From contig NZ_VCNK01000021.1 of NCBI RefSeq assembly GCF_006265095.1, forward strand, positions 1 through 64,000: a stretch of 64,000 bases of DNA. The letters are read 5' to 3'. The notes beneath the pieces are model-generated. The model saw nothing but the letters and a program-made list of their open reading frames with translations. It was not told the origin of the DNA and did no database searches. The DNA comes from Phaeobacter sp. B1627 (GTDB lineage: Bacteria > Pseudomonadota > Alphaproteobacteria > Rhodobacterales > Rhodobacteraceae). The translations under genes were made by a program, and so were the position numbers. Below, in pieces: positions 8,817 through 20,045 of this stretch (positions within the stretch are counted from its first letter, which is position 1; every line of letters starts with the position of its first letter).

Positions 8817-9290
8817 TCAGCAGCCTCCGGCGGCACAAAGCTGATCCTTGACCATCGGTCCGACTTTGCCGAAATCCATTTGGCCGGTGTATTTTGCTTT
8901 CAAGGCCCCCATCACCTTGCCCATGTCCCGTATCGACTCGGCACCGGTCTCATCCACGGCGACCTTGACCGCATTGGTGACCTCATCCTCAGACAACTGC
9001 TTGGGCAAAAACTCCTCGATTATACCGATTTCCGCCATTTCCCGCTCTGCCAGATCCAGCCGCCCGCCCTCTTCATAGGCCCGCGCGCTTTCCTGACGTT
9101 GCTTGGTCATCTTGCTCAGGATGGCCAGGATATCGTCATCTGTGATGCCAGCCTCTTCGCCTTCACCCCGGGCCGCGATTTCGCGATCCTTGATGGCCGC
9201 ATTGATCAGGCGCAGTGTACAGAGGCGCGCAGTCGCCTTGTCCTTCATTGCCTGCTTGAGGGCCTGATTGACCCGGTCTCGCGTATCCAT
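8817..9290 (-). CDS. GatB/YqeY domain protein
   Basis: The 157-residue protein begins MDTRDRVNQALKQAMK and contains the YqeY-type helical domain: TLRLINAAIKDREIAARG, the EEFLPKQLSEDE segment and GKVMGALKAKYTGQMD. The family shares its fold with the tail of amidotransferase subunit GatB. A tRNA-related role has been proposed but not proven. It is divergent from carA, and GAAGAGAG precedes its start. Confidence 0.85.
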   Translation of the reverse strand: MDTRDRVNQALKQAMKDKATARLCTLRLINAAIKDREIAARGEGEEAGITDDDILAILSKMTKQRQESARAYEEGGRLDLAEREMAEIGIIEEFLPKQLSEDEVTNAVKVAVDETGAESIRDMGKVMGALKAKYTGQMDFGKVGPMVKDQLCAAGGC

Positions 9291-9451
9291 GTGCTCTCTT
9301 CGTTCGTTTGGAACAAGAAGGTGCAGTATTAATCAAATCCAAGCTGGTTTTCAAGCGCCCCTCTCGCCGCCCCCAGCTTCCGGCGCTCGGCTCCCACACA
9401 GACGCTCCGGCGGGTGACCGCAACCGTTCCCCCAGCTGGCCCGTTCTGTGC

Positions 9452-9480
9452 TTGACCCCGGACGGTGCGGCCCCTATTGA
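9452..9480 (+). promoter_or_regulatory. Probable sigma-70-type promoter of carA
   Basis: TTGACC (9452-9457) and TATTGA (9475-9480) are separated by 17 bases, and the -10 box ends 33 bases before the carA start. This is a match by eye to the housekeeping consensus. No transcription start is known. Confidence 0.5.
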
Positions 9481-9513
9481 TGCGCGAATTTTGCCCGCAT
9501 GGAGATCCGAGTC

Positions 9514-10674
9514 ATGGTCGATACCGTTTCGCCGAAGCCAACCGCCTGCCTGGCCCTCGCGGATGGCACAGTGTTCTACGGACATGGATTTGGAGCGACC
9601 GGCCGATGCGTGGCCGAGCTGTGCTTCAACACCGCCATGACCGGCTATCAGGAAATCATGACCGACCCGTCATATGCCGGTCAGATCGTCACGTTCACCT
9701 TCCCGCATATCGGCAACACCGGCGTCACCCCCGAGGATGACGAGACCGCAGACCCGGTCGCGGCCGGCATGGTCGTGAAATGGGACCCGACGCTGGCCTC
9801 CAACTGGCGGGCCACCGAAGAGTTGCAATCCTGGCTCACCCGCACCGGGCGGATTGCCATCGGTGGCATCGACACCCGGCGTCTGACCCGCGCGATCCGG
9901 CAGCAGGGCGCACCGCATGTCGCACTGCAGCACAATCCCGACGGGATCTTTGATGTGGAGGCCCTGGTGGCAGAAGCCCGCGCCTGGCCGGGCCTCGAAG
10001 GCATGGACCTGGCAAAGGACGTGACCTGTGCCCAAAGCTATCGCTGGGATGAAATGCGGTGGGCCTGGCCCGACGGCTATACCCGGCAGAACGCGGCCAA
10101 GCACAAGGTCGTCGCCATCGACTATGGCGCAAAACGCAACATCCTGCGCTGTCTGGCATCCGCGGGTTGCGACGTCACCGTTCTGCCTGCCTCCGCCTCT
10201 GCCGAGGAGGTGCTGGCCCATGCTCCCGACGGGATCTTCCTGTCAAACGGACCCGGTGACCCGGCCGCGACAGGCACCTATGCCGTGCCCATGATCAAGG
10301 AAATTCTCGACCAGACCGACCTGCCGGTCTTCGGGATCTGCCTTGGCCACCAGATTCTGGCGCTGGCCCTCGGCGCAAAGACCATCAAAATGAATCACGG
10401 CCACCATGGCGCCAACCATCCGGTCAAGGAAAACGGCACCGGTAAGGTGGAGATCACTTCGATGAACCACGGTTTCGCGGTGGATGCGCAATCCCTGCCC
10501 GAGGGTGTAGAGGAGACCCATGTCTCGCTCTTTGACGGGTCCAACTGCGGCATCCGCATGGTGGGGCGTCCGGTCTATTCCGTACAGCATCACCCCGAAG
10601 CCAGCCCCGGCCCTCAGGACAGCTTTTATCTGTTCGAGCGTTTTGCCGAAGCCATGGCCGCCCGCAAAGCCTGA
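9514..10674 (+). CDS. carA: Carbamoyl-phosphate synthase small (glutaminase) subunit
   Basis: The subunit hydrolyses glutamine and channels ammonia to CarB for carbamoyl phosphate, the entry to arginine and pyrimidine synthesis. I chose the ATG at 9514 (MVDTVSPKPT) because GGAG precedes it by ten bases. An ATG at 9499 adds five residues. The N-terminal CPSase small-chain domain (residues 10-140) is followed by a class I glutamine amidotransferase domain. Its triad is Cys276 in GICLGHQ, with His360 and Glu362 in HHPEAS. Length (386) is normal. The large subunit gene carB is not in the window. Confidence 0.95.
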   Translation: MVDTVSPKPTACLALADGTVFYGHGFGATGRCVAELCFNTAMTGYQEIMTDPSYAGQIVTFTFPHIGNTGVTPEDDETADPVAAGMVVKWDPTLASNWRATEELQSWLTRTGRIAIGGIDTRRLTRAIRQQGAPHVALQHNPDGIFDVEALVAEARAWPGLEGMDLAKDVTCAQSYRWDEMRWAWPDGYTRQNAAKHKVVAIDYGAKRNILRCLASAGCDVTVLPASASAEEVLAHAPDGIFLSNGPGDPAATGTYAVPMIKEILDQTDLPVFGICLGHQILALALGAKTIKMNHGHHGANHPVKENGTGKVEITSMNHGFAVDAQSLPEGVEETHVSLFDGSNCGIRMVGRPVYSVQHHPEASPGPQDSFYLFERFAEAMAARKA

Positions 10675-10681
10675 TATCCCT

Positions 10682-10704
10682 GCCCGGCGCCCCTCGCGCC
10701 GGGC
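10682..10704 (+). terminator. Hairpin after carA
   Basis: GCCCGGCGC / GCGCCGGGC form a perfect 9-pair stem with a 5-base loop, 7 bases after the carA stop. No T-run follows. Confidence 0.5.
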
Positions 10705-10814
10705 GCCTCATGCGTTGCTACCGCGATTGAAGCCGCGCGTGAAACCACGCCGGAATCGACCCAATCACGCTGCTTTAACTTTGCTCTTTTTTCCCGGCCT
10801 GATAGCCATGTCGG

Positions 10815-12611
10815 ATGCGCAGAGACCCGGTAGATCTTCACAGACGCAGTCGTGTCCTTTTTCGCCGCCCCGCCCATGCGCCGCCGGGGCGCATTCCGCG
10901 CGATTCGGCTGCTGTCGTGGACCTCAATCACGACCACCTGAACAACGTCGCCCGCCTCAAAGCGCTGCGCCCGGCCCCGACACGCATCGCCGCCGCCCAC
11001 ACGCCGGATCCGGAGCTTCTGGCCCTGCGCCCGGCCAGCTTTTGGCTGCGCCATCAAGCCGTGCCACTGGACAAACTGGGCCGGACGGTCCTGCTGCTGA
11101 TGGCCGATCCCTCCAAGGCGCCATCGCTGCTGCGGGATCTGTCAGGACGCTTTGACGATGCCATCCCGGTTCCCACGCCCGCAGCCGCGATCGAGCGCAG
11201 CCTGACACAACATTTCAGCGCCCCCCTGACGCAGGCCGCCGCACAGAGCGTGCCAACCGCGCTGAGCTGCCGCAGCTTTGACGCGCAGCGCGCGCGGGCC
11301 CCTGCGATATGTGCGGCAGCGCTCATTTTTCTCTGCACAGTGCTCGCACCGGGTCTGACCCTTTCTGTATTTGCGGCGCTGGCGCTGCTCTCGCTCCTGC
11401 TGTTCACCGGCCTGCGTATGACCGGGCTGACGGCGTCCCTGCGCGCCGGACCCGTCAGTCCGCCCCGGGACAGCCTGCACCACGATACGCCGCTGATTTC
11501 GGTGATGGTGCCCCTCTACCGGGAGGCGGAAATCGGGCGCCACCTGCTGCGCCGCCTCTGTCGACTGACCTACCCCCGCGACCGGATGGAAGTCCTGCTG
11601 GTGCTCGAAGCGGATGACGATGTGACCCGGGCCGCGGTCAAATGCGCCGATCTTCCGGAGTGGTTCCGCGTTGTCGAAGTCCCCAGAGATGGCCCCCTGA
11701 CCACAAAGCCCCGCGCCATGAACTATGCGCTGAACTTCTGCCATGGCGATATCATCGGGATTTGGGATGCCGAGGATGCGCCGGAGGCCAATCAGCTTGA
11801 TATTGTCGCCAGCACCTTTGAGGCGGCCCCGCCGGAGGTTGCCTGCCTGCAGGGGATCCTCGATTTTTATAATCCCTCCCGCAACTGGATTTCCCGCTGC
11901 TTCACGCTGGAGTACGCAGGCTGGTTCCGGGTCGTGCTGCAGGGGATAGCGGGCCTGCGGCTGGTGGTGCCCCTCGGCGGCACCACAGTGTTCATCCGTC
12001 GCAGCGCTCTGGAATATCTGGGCGCCTGGGACGCCCACAACGTCACCGAAGATGCGGATCTGGGGGTCCGCCTGGCGCGGGCAGGCTATCGCACCGAGAT
12101 GCTGCCGACAGCCACCTACGAAGAAGCCAACAGCCACGTCCTGCCCTGGATCAAGCAACGCTCGCGCTGGCTCAAGGGGTTCATGATGACCTATCTGGTT
12201 CACATGCGCGCGCCACGGCGCTTGCTCAGGGACCTCGGGTGGCGCCGGTTTCTCGGGTTTCAGGCGTTTTTCGTGGGCACTCTCGGTCAGTTCCTGCTCG
12301 CCCCCGTTCTGTGGAGCTTCTGGCTCATCACGCTGGGATTGCCGCATCCAAGCAGTACGGTGCTCCCGCAGGCGTTCCTGGTTGCAGCGGCCGCAAGCCT
12401 TGTTGTCTTTGAAATCCTCAACATCTGCATCTGGATCTGCGGCGCCCGCGCCTCGGGCAGGCCGCTGCTCGCACTCTGGGCGCCGCTGATGCCGCTGTAT
12501 TTCCTGATGGGCTGCCTCGCCGCCTACAAAGCCCTGTGGGAGGTCTTTGCCGCGCCCTTCTTCTGGGACAAGACCTCACACGGCGACCACGGCGGCACCT
12601 CGCATGGCTGA
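10815..12611 (+). CDS. Membrane glycosyltransferase family 2 with T2SS-type N-terminal domain
   Basis: The 598-residue frame has an uncertain start; the first 40 or so codons lack homology signals. Residues 60-115 (LLALRPASFWLRHQAVPL) resemble the N-terminal domain shared with type II secretion ATPase GspE. Two membrane segments follow (about 160-195). A GT2 domain (220-450) has VPLYREAEIG, a DxD-like WDAEDAP, the acceptor motif TEDADLG and QRSRWLKG. Further membrane segments close the protein. This QxxRW layout is that of processive beta-glycan synthases. The product sugar polymer is unknown. It converges on a GntR gene. Confidence 0.8.
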   Translation: MRRDPVDLHRRSRVLFRRPAHAPPGRIPRDSAAVVDLNHDHLNNVARLKALRPAPTRIAAAHTPDPELLALRPASFWLRHQAVPLDKLGRTVLLLMADPSKAPSLLRDLSGRFDDAIPVPTPAAAIERSLTQHFSAPLTQAAAQSVPTALSCRSFDAQRARAPAICAAALIFLCTVLAPGLTLSVFAALALLSLLLFTGLRMTGLTASLRAGPVSPPRDSLHHDTPLISVMVPLYREAEIGRHLLRRLCRLTYPRDRMEVLLVLEADDDVTRAAVKCADLPEWFRVVEVPRDGPLTTKPRAMNYALNFCHGDIIGIWDAEDAPEANQLDIVASTFEAAPPEVACLQGILDFYNPSRNWISRCFTLEYAGWFRVVLQGIAGLRLVVPLGGTTVFIRRSALEYLGAWDAHNVTEDADLGVRLARAGYRTEMLPTATYEEANSHVLPWIKQRSRWLKGFMMTYLVHMRAPRRLLRDLGWRRFLGFQAFFVGTLGQFLLAPVLWSFWLITLGLPHPSSTVLPQAFLVAAAASLVVFEILNICIWICGARASGRPLLALWAPLMPLYFLMGCLAAYKALWEVFAAPFFWDKTSHGDHGGTSHG

Positions 12612-12645
12612 GGGCCCTTGCAATCAGATCATCTATGCGGGCAGA

Positions 12646-13296
12646 TCACGTGCTGCGGGCACCCGCATCCTGCTTCAGACGCGTGGTGAAGGCGACCGAG
12701 ATATGATCCTTCAGCGCCTGGCCTGCCGCCTCCTCATCGCGCCGGGCAATGGCTGACACGATGGCCTTGTGCTCGGCCTGTGCAATGCGCCCCCGCCCCT
12801 CTGCCGCCAGCGAGGTGGTCGCCATCAGCGCCATCGAGCGATGCACAAGGTCGAGTTGCTGCACCAGATAGCGATTGTGGGAGGCCAGGTGAATTTGCTG
12901 ATGGAACCGGCGGTTTGCCTTTGCCAACTCGACCGGCTGATCCACCAGCGCGTCATCCGCCGCGACCATATCGCGCAGGACCTGTATTTCCTCTTTGGTC
13001 GCGTGCCGGGCCGCCAGCGCCGCCGCCAGCCCCTCCAGCTCGCGCCGCACCATATAGAGCTCGGCCATCTGATTGTGATCCAGCGAGGCCACGATCAACG
13101 ACCGGCCATCGCGTTCCAGCAGGCTCTGGGTTTCCAGGCGCTGAAGCGCTTCGCGAATGGGGGTGCGGGACACCCCGAACCGCTCTGCCAGATCGCTTTC
13201 GACCAGACGGTCCCCCGGCCGGAAGACGCCGACGTCGATGGCATCCAGGATCAGCCCGTAGGCATCTGTTTGTGTGCTGCTCTTCATCTGGCGCAT
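12646..13296 (-). CDS. GntR family transcriptional regulator (FadR/FCD subfamily)
   Basis: Residues 10-75 form the GntR winged helix-turn-helix (RPGDRLVESDLAERFGVSRT then REALQRLE). The C-terminal helical FCD domain (85-205) has the metal-ligand pattern expected of the family, with AKANRRFHQQIHLASHN and AEHKAIVSAI. The 216-residue length is normal. A second ATG three codons in is equally possible as a start. It is divergent from the HAD hydrolase gene, but neither that gene nor the convergent glycosyltransferase reveals its effector. Confidence 0.85.
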   Translation of the reverse strand: MRQMKSSTQTDAYGLILDAIDVGVFRPGDRLVESDLAERFGVSRTPIREALQRLETQSLLERDGRSLIVASLDHNQMAELYMVRRELEGLAAALAARHATKEEIQVLRDMVAADDALVDQPVELAKANRRFHQQIHLASHNRYLVQQLDLVHRSMALMATTSLAAEGRGRIAQAEHKAIVSAIARRDEEAAGQALKDHISVAFTTRLKQDAGARST

Positions 13297-13420
13297 CGGT
13301 GCAGTGCTCTCCCTTGCCTCGCATCTGTCTACGCCCTGCCCCGGCCCCGATCAAGCCTGGCGCCACCGCAGCCGCTTTCGACCATTGCAAATTCCCCCGC
13401 CGCCGCCTAGGTCTCGCAGC

Positions 13421-14065
13421 ATGGTCAAACAGTCATTCTCTCATGTCGAACACTGGGTGTTCGATCTCGACAACACGCTCTACCCCCCGGCGGCGCGCCT
13501 CTTCGATCAGATCGAAGAGAAGATGATCACCTATATGGTGCAGTCCCTGGGACTGGACCGCGGTGCCGCCGACCAGCTGCGCGGCGATTACTGGCGCAAC
13601 CACGGAACCACGCTGGCGGGACTGATGGCCGATCACGACATAGATCCCGATCCATTCCTGGTTGCCGTTCACGACATCTCCCTGACGCATCTTGAGCCGG
13701 ATCAGGCCCTGGCCGCCCACATCGGAGCGCTTCCGGGGCGCAAGATTGTCTATACCAATGGCTCCGCCCCCTATGCGGAGCGGGTTCTGGCGGCTCGTGG
13801 GCTCTCGGGTCTGTTCGACGGGATTTTCGGGGTGGAACACGCAGGCTATCGCCCGAAACCGGAACGCGGCGCCTTTGAACGTGTCTTTGCGCAGGCCGAA
13901 GTGGACACCGCGCGGGCCGCAATGTTCGAAGATGACCCGCGCAATCTGAACGCGCCGCATGAGATGGGTATGCGCACGGTGCATGTGGCGCCCGAGCCCG
14001 TTGCCGGGGACCACATCCATCACCATACCGTGGATCTGACGGGCTTCCTCGGTCAGTTGCGGTAG
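13421..14065 (+). CDS. HAD-type pyrimidine 5'-nucleotidase
   Basis: The chosen start gives MVKQSFSHVEHW. The open frame upstream overlaps the GntR gene and has no homology. The 214-residue product has HAD motif I DLDNTLYPP (residues 12-20), motif II around VYTNGS, a motif III lysine (KPERGAF) and motif IV MFEDDPRN, so the active site is complete. The DLDNTLYP form and length match the SDT1/PHM8-like pyrimidine nucleotidase group, which dephosphorylates UMP or CMP. Substrate assignment is by family only. Confidence 0.88.
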   Translation: MVKQSFSHVEHWVFDLDNTLYPPAARLFDQIEEKMITYMVQSLGLDRGAADQLRGDYWRNHGTTLAGLMADHDIDPDPFLVAVHDISLTHLEPDQALAAHIGALPGRKIVYTNGSAPYAERVLAARGLSGLFDGIFGVEHAGYRPKPERGAFERVFAQAEVDTARAAMFEDDPRNLNAPHEMGMRTVHVAPEPVAGDHIHHHTVDLTGFLGQLR

Positions 14066-14183
14066 CCCGCCGCCGCGACGATTGGCGGCAGGTCCCTGCC
14101 CCTGTCATCCCCATGGCACCGCTTGTCATACCCCCATCCCCCGCCCTATGTCTCAGATACAAACAGCAGATGAGGCCCGGGCG

Positions 14184-15380
14184 ATGAACGAAACCTGTGA
14201 CATCCTGATTTCGGGCGGCGGCATCGCCGGGCTGACGGCGGCCGCGACATTTGCGGCGAGTGGGTTTTCGGTCATCTGCGTCGATCCTGCCGCCCCCGTC
14301 ACCACCCGCGACGACACCGGCGCCGACCTGCGCAGCACGGCTTTTCTGCAGCCTGCAAAATCGCTTCTGGAGGATGCGGGCCTCTGGACCCGGCTTGCGC
14401 CTCATGCGGCACCGCTACAGATCATGCGGATCATCGATGCGGGCGGAGAGCTCCCGGAGCCGCGCGTCGTGCGGGAATTCAACGCGACCGAGATCTCGGA
14501 GCTGCCGTTCGGCTGGAACCTGCCGAACTGGCTCCTGCGGCGCGAAATGCTGGCGCGGATCGACGCATTGGCCAATGCAGATTTCCGGCCCGGCGTTGGC
14601 ACCACCTCGCTGTTCACCCGCACCGGCGAGGCCAGGGTGACGCTCAGCGACGGCGCCCGGGTGCGGTGCAAACTGGTGCTGGCCTGCGACGGGCGCAATT
14701 CACCGATGCGGCAGGCGGCCGGGATCAACGTCCGCACCACAGGCTACGGGCAAAAGGCGCTGGCCTTCTCCGTCACGCATGATCACCCGCACGAAAACGT
14801 ATCGACTGAGATTCACCGCTCCGGGGGGCCATTCACCCTTGTGCCCCTGCCCGATCATGACGGCCGGCCCTCTTCCGCGATTGTCTGGATGGAAACCGGC
14901 GCCAATACAGATCGGCTGGCCGCATTGGACGAGGCTGCATTTGAAACGGAGATGAACATCCGCTCCTGCGGCGTTCTCGGCGGGCTGCGGTTGGCCTCCC
15001 GTCGCAGTCTCTGGCCGATCATCAGTCAGCGCGCCGACCGGCTGACCGGAGAGCGCATTGCCCTGATGGCGGAAGCCGCGCATGTGGTGCCCCCGATCGG
15101 GGCGCAGGGGCTGAACATGTCGCTGGCGGATCTGCGGACGCTTCTGGATCTGGCGCTGGACAGCCCGGACAGCCTGGGCGATCAGTCGATGCTCGACGCC
15201 TATGACAAAGCACGCCACAATGACATCAAGCTGCGCGTCAGTGGTATTGATCTGCTCAACCGGGCCTCGATGATCGAGGCGCGCCCCCTGCGCGACCTGC
15301 GGGCCACGGGCCTGAATGCGCTCTATTCCCTGCCGCAGGTGCGGCGGATGTTGATGCAGATGGGCCTTGGCGTGCGCTGA
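14184..15380 (+). CDS. UbiH/UbiF/VisC-type FAD monooxygenase
   Basis: The start at 14184 (MNETCDILISGGG) follows GATGAGG. In-frame ATGs at 14082 and 14148 have no ribosome site. The 398-residue flavoprotein has the dinucleotide-binding GGGIAGL at residues 10-16, the FAD motif LACDGRNSPMR, and a C-terminal EAAHVVPPIGAQGLNMS in which the usual GD before AAH reads AE. The family hydroxylates the ubiquinone ring. UbiH, UbiF and Coq6 cannot be told apart here. It follows the HAD gene after about 120 bases. Confidence 0.85.
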   Translation: MNETCDILISGGGIAGLTAAATFAASGFSVICVDPAAPVTTRDDTGADLRSTAFLQPAKSLLEDAGLWTRLAPHAAPLQIMRIIDAGGELPEPRVVREFNATEISELPFGWNLPNWLLRREMLARIDALANADFRPGVGTTSLFTRTGEARVTLSDGARVRCKLVLACDGRNSPMRQAAGINVRTTGYGQKALAFSVTHDHPHENVSTEIHRSGGPFTLVPLPDHDGRPSSAIVWMETGANTDRLAALDEAAFETEMNIRSCGVLGGLRLASRRSLWPIISQRADRLTGERIALMAEAAHVVPPIGAQGLNMSLADLRTLLDLALDSPDSLGDQSMLDAYDKARHNDIKLRVSGIDLLNRASMIEARPLRDLRATGLNALYSLPQVRRMLMQMGLGVR

Positions 15381-15443
15381 GGCCAAATAGGCTTGCCGCG
15401 ACAGACAAGCCCGCAGGTCCACCGAGCGACAGGCCCGTCCGCG

Positions 15444-16568
15444 TCAGAGCACCTGATCGACGACAGTCTTCAGTCGCGACAGGGTCGCATCCACATCATA
15501 GAGCTTGTCCAGCCCGAACAGACCGAGGCGGAAGGTCATGAAGCCTGCAGGCTCATCCACCGCAAGGGGCACCCCGGCCGCGATCTGCATGCCATGGGCC
15601 GCGAAGGCCTTGCCGTTCTGGATCTCGGGAACCGTCGTGTAGCTGACCACGACGCCGGGGGCGCCAAACCCTTCGGCGGCAACCGAGGTCACGCCCTTTT
15701 TCGCCAGCATGTCGCGCACGCCATTGCCGAGTTTCCATTGCGCCTCCCGCAGCCGGTTGAGGCCATAGTCGCGCGTCTCGACCATGGTGTCGCGGAACGC
15801 GCGCAATGCATCCGTCGGCATGGTCGCGTGATATGCATGGCCGCCGTCCTCATAGGCCAGCATGATCGCGCGCCATTTCTTCAGATCAATGGCAAAACTG
15901 TCCGAAGTCGTTTCCTCCAGCCGCGCCAGCGCGCGGGGTGAAAACATCACCAACCCGGCCGAAGGGGCCGCGCTCCAGCCCTTTTGCGGCGCCGAGATCA
16001 GAAGATCGACACCGGTGGCCTTCATGTCCACCCAGGCACAGCCTGACGCGATGCAATCCAGAACCATCAAGGCGCCGACCTCATGCGCGGCCTCTGCCAT
16101 CGCGGCCACATAGTCATCCGGCAGGATGACCCCGGCCGATGTTTCCACATGCGGCGCAAAAACGATGCCGGGCTTTTGCTCGCGGATTGCGGCAACCACC
16201 TCTGCGATCGGCGCAGGCGCAAACGGTGATGTGCTGGCGTTGCCGGTCTGGCGTGCCTTCATCACCGTGGCAGAGCGGGTGAACTCGCCCGCCTCAAAGA
16301 TCTGGCTCCACCGGTAGGAAAACCACCCATTGCGGACCACCAGCACATCCTGGCCCCGCGCGAACTGGCGCGCGACGGCCTCCATCGCGAAGGTCCCGCC
16401 CCCCGGCACGATCGCGACCGCGTCGGCCTGGTAGACCTCTTTGAGGATCGCATTGATGTCGGTCATCACCTGCTGGAAGGCTTTGGACATATGGTTCAGC
16501 GACCGGTCGGTGAAAACCACCGAAAATTCGTCCAATCCCTCGGGGTCGACTGTATCCAACAGGGCCAT
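15444..16568 (-). CDS. Class V pyridoxal phosphate aminotransferase
   Basis: The 374-residue protein is of the alanine-glyoxylate / serine-pyruvate aminotransferase type. Markers are VPGGGTFAMEAVARQ near residue 55, the PLP-contacting aspartate in VLDCIASG, and the Schiff-base lysine in SAPQKGWSA. GxGAPGVVVSY and FRLGLFGLD near the end are typical of the group. The amino donor and acceptor cannot be fixed from sequence. It converges on the UbiH-type gene. A ribosome site GAGAGAACC precedes the start. Confidence 0.82.
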   Translation of the reverse strand: MALLDTVDPEGLDEFSVVFTDRSLNHMSKAFQQVMTDINAILKEVYQADAVAIVPGGGTFAMEAVARQFARGQDVLVVRNGWFSYRWSQIFEAGEFTRSATVMKARQTGNASTSPFAPAPIAEVVAAIREQKPGIVFAPHVETSAGVILPDDYVAAMAEAAHEVGALMVLDCIASGCAWVDMKATGVDLLISAPQKGWSAAPSAGLVMFSPRALARLEETTSDSFAIDLKKWRAIMLAYEDGGHAYHATMPTDALRAFRDTMVETRDYGLNRLREAQWKLGNGVRDMLAKKGVTSVAAEGFGAPGVVVSYTTVPEIQNGKAFAAHGMQIAAGVPLAVDEPAGFMTFRLGLFGLDKLYDVDATLSRLKTVVDQVL

Positions 16569-16768
16569 GGTTCTCTCCTCGCTGTGTTCGCTATCGGGCC
16601 GGGGCGCAGCGCCCCGAAACTATGTCAGTCATGGCAGAGGCCGCAGCCCGGCTCAAGCGTCATGGCAGCATCGGGGCAGCATCGGGGCAGCGCCAGCACG
16701 GGCCTCAGGGCGGGCCTCAGGCGCACGTCACGGCCCGCTCTCCTGCCCCGTCGCGCCGGGATCACGCC

Positions 16769-17223
16769 CTAGCCCAGTGGCCCCGGTCGACGCTCTTCGG
16801 ACAACAACACATTGGCATCCACATTTCCGACGCCCGGCAGGGTCATGATACGCCGCCGCAGCACCCGCTCAAAATCGGCGATGTCCCGGGCCACCACCCG
16901 CAGGCGATAATCATAGAGCCCCAACACATGTTCCACCGTCTGCACCTCGGGAATGGCGGACACGGCCCGTTCGAAATCATCGAGGCTGACCCGCCCTTTG
17001 GTGGCCAGCTTGACCCCGAGAAAAACCGTCACAGCAAATCCGAGCTTTTCCGTATCGAGATCCAGCACCCGATGAGAGAGGATACCCGCCTCCTCCAGCC
17101 GCCGGATCCGGCGCCAGGTCGCGGGCTGCGACAATCCCAATTCCCGGCCCAATGCACCGGCCGAGCGCGTGGCGTCTTCGGACAGCGCCCGCAGCAGCGC
17201 AAGGTCGATCTGGTCCAGCCCGG

Positions 17224-17227
<4 letters not shown>
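16769..17227 (-). CDS. Lrp/AsnC family regulator (first of a pair)
   Basis: The 152-residue protein has an N-terminal AsnC helix-turn-helix (LDQIDLALLRALSEDATRS then LSQPATWRRIRRLEEAGIL) and a C-terminal RAM ligand-binding domain with VEHVLGLYDYRLRVVARD. Its ATG overlaps the stop of the upstream lrp-like gene as ATGA, so the two are translationally coupled and could form hetero-oligomers. They are divergent from ilvC. Confidence 0.88.
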
Positions 17228-18835
<1,608 letters not shown>

Positions 18836-18875
18836 AGGCCGCTGGGGGACATCTCCAGACCGGACCTTCTACTGG

Positions 18876-18904
18876 GCGCCCCGGAATTTCCGGGGCGCTT
18901 TTTT
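18876..18904 (+). terminator. Rho-independent terminator of ilvC
   Basis: GCGCCCCGGAA / TTCCGGGGCGC form an 11-base inverted repeat around a single central T, followed by TTTTTT. It lies 41 bases after the ilvC stop. Confidence 0.92.
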
Positions 18905-19022
18905 CGTTTTGAAGAGAAATTTCTTCCTGCACTGAACCGGATTGCATTGACCTTTCGCGGCAACCACGGCCTTTTACACGCATTCGGCCTCAACCGCGCC
19001 CGCCGCGCCAAAGGACTATAAA

Positions 19023-19922
19023 ATGCCAGATATTTCAGCGCGCTACTGGGTCATGGTTGCGGCCCTCGGGATCACCTGGGGCGGCACTTTCATGATGGTC
19101 GAACTGGCCCTGCAAGGGATCACCCCGTTCTGGCTCGCGGCCGGTCGCATCGGGTTTGCCGCGCTATTGCTGACGGCAGTCTGGGCCGGGCGCGGCTTTC
19201 GCCTGTTTGCAGACAGATCCAATTGGCCCGTTGTCATCTTTGTAGGGATCCTGAGCTCCACCCTGCCGTTCATCCTGATCAGCTGGGGCCTCCAACATGT
19301 GAATTCCGGTTTCGCCGGTGTCAGCATGGCCGCAATCCCTCTGATGGTGCTGCCGCTGGCGCATTTTTTTGCCGCGGAGCCTTTGACGCTGCGGCGGTTG
19401 ATCGGCGTGATCGTCGGTTTTGCCGGCGTCGCTCTGCTGATCGGCGGGCAGGCATTTCAGACCGTGAACGCGGCGCAGGAATGGGCCGGACGCCTCGCCT
19501 GCCTCGGCGCCGCAGCCTGCTACGCGATCTCCTCGATTTCCGTACGGCGTCTGCCGGATGTTGACCCGGTCGGGCTTGCCACGGTGCTCCTGTTGATCGG
19601 GTCGCTCGGGATCATCCCGGCCGCCTGGCTGGTCGAGGGTCCACCGCCCGAAATCTCCTCTGTGACCTGGCTCTGGCTTGCGATACTAGGCCTGATACCC
19701 ACAGCCGGCGCGAACCTCCTGCGGGTCCTTGTGATCAGGGGCGCAGGCCCGACCTTCATGAGCCTGACGAATTACCTAGTGCCTGTTTGCGCCGTGCTGC
19801 TGGGGGCCCTGATCCTCAACGAACCCCTCCCCGGGGCGCTACTTTGGTCACTGGGATTGATTCTCACCGGTGTCGCACTCAGTCAGTATGGCGCATTGCG
19901 CCGTCTGTTCGGACTGACCTGA
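19023..19922 (+). CDS. EamA-family (DMT) transporter
   Basis: The 299-residue protein has ten hydrophobic segments in two repeats of five, the EamA layout. It has WGGTFMMVELAL in the first helix and the second-repeat signature with LTNYLVPVCAVLLGALILNE. The family exports amino acids or other small metabolites across the inner membrane. The substrate is not predictable. It sits downstream of ilvC but after a terminator, so it is probably transcribed independently. Confidence 0.88.
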   Translation: MPDISARYWVMVAALGITWGGTFMMVELALQGITPFWLAAGRIGFAALLLTAVWAGRGFRLFADRSNWPVVIFVGILSSTLPFILISWGLQHVNSGFAGVSMAAIPLMVLPLAHFFAAEPLTLRRLIGVIVGFAGVALLIGGQAFQTVNAAQEWAGRLACLGAAACYAISSISVRRLPDVDPVGLATVLLLIGSLGIIPAAWLVEGPPPEISSVTWLWLAILGLIPTAGANLLRVLVIRGAGPTFMSLTNYLVPVCAVLLGALILNEPLPGALLWSLGLILTGVALSQYGALRRLFGLT

Positions 19923-20045
19923 ACTGGCCCAACAGAACAAGCAACGTCGGTGGGGCTCCCGCCCGTCTCGGCTGCATGAAACATGCACCCTCCCCCGTTG
20001 GGCCGGGCGCCGCTGACGCGGCGCGGCACCGTCCGCCCATTCACC

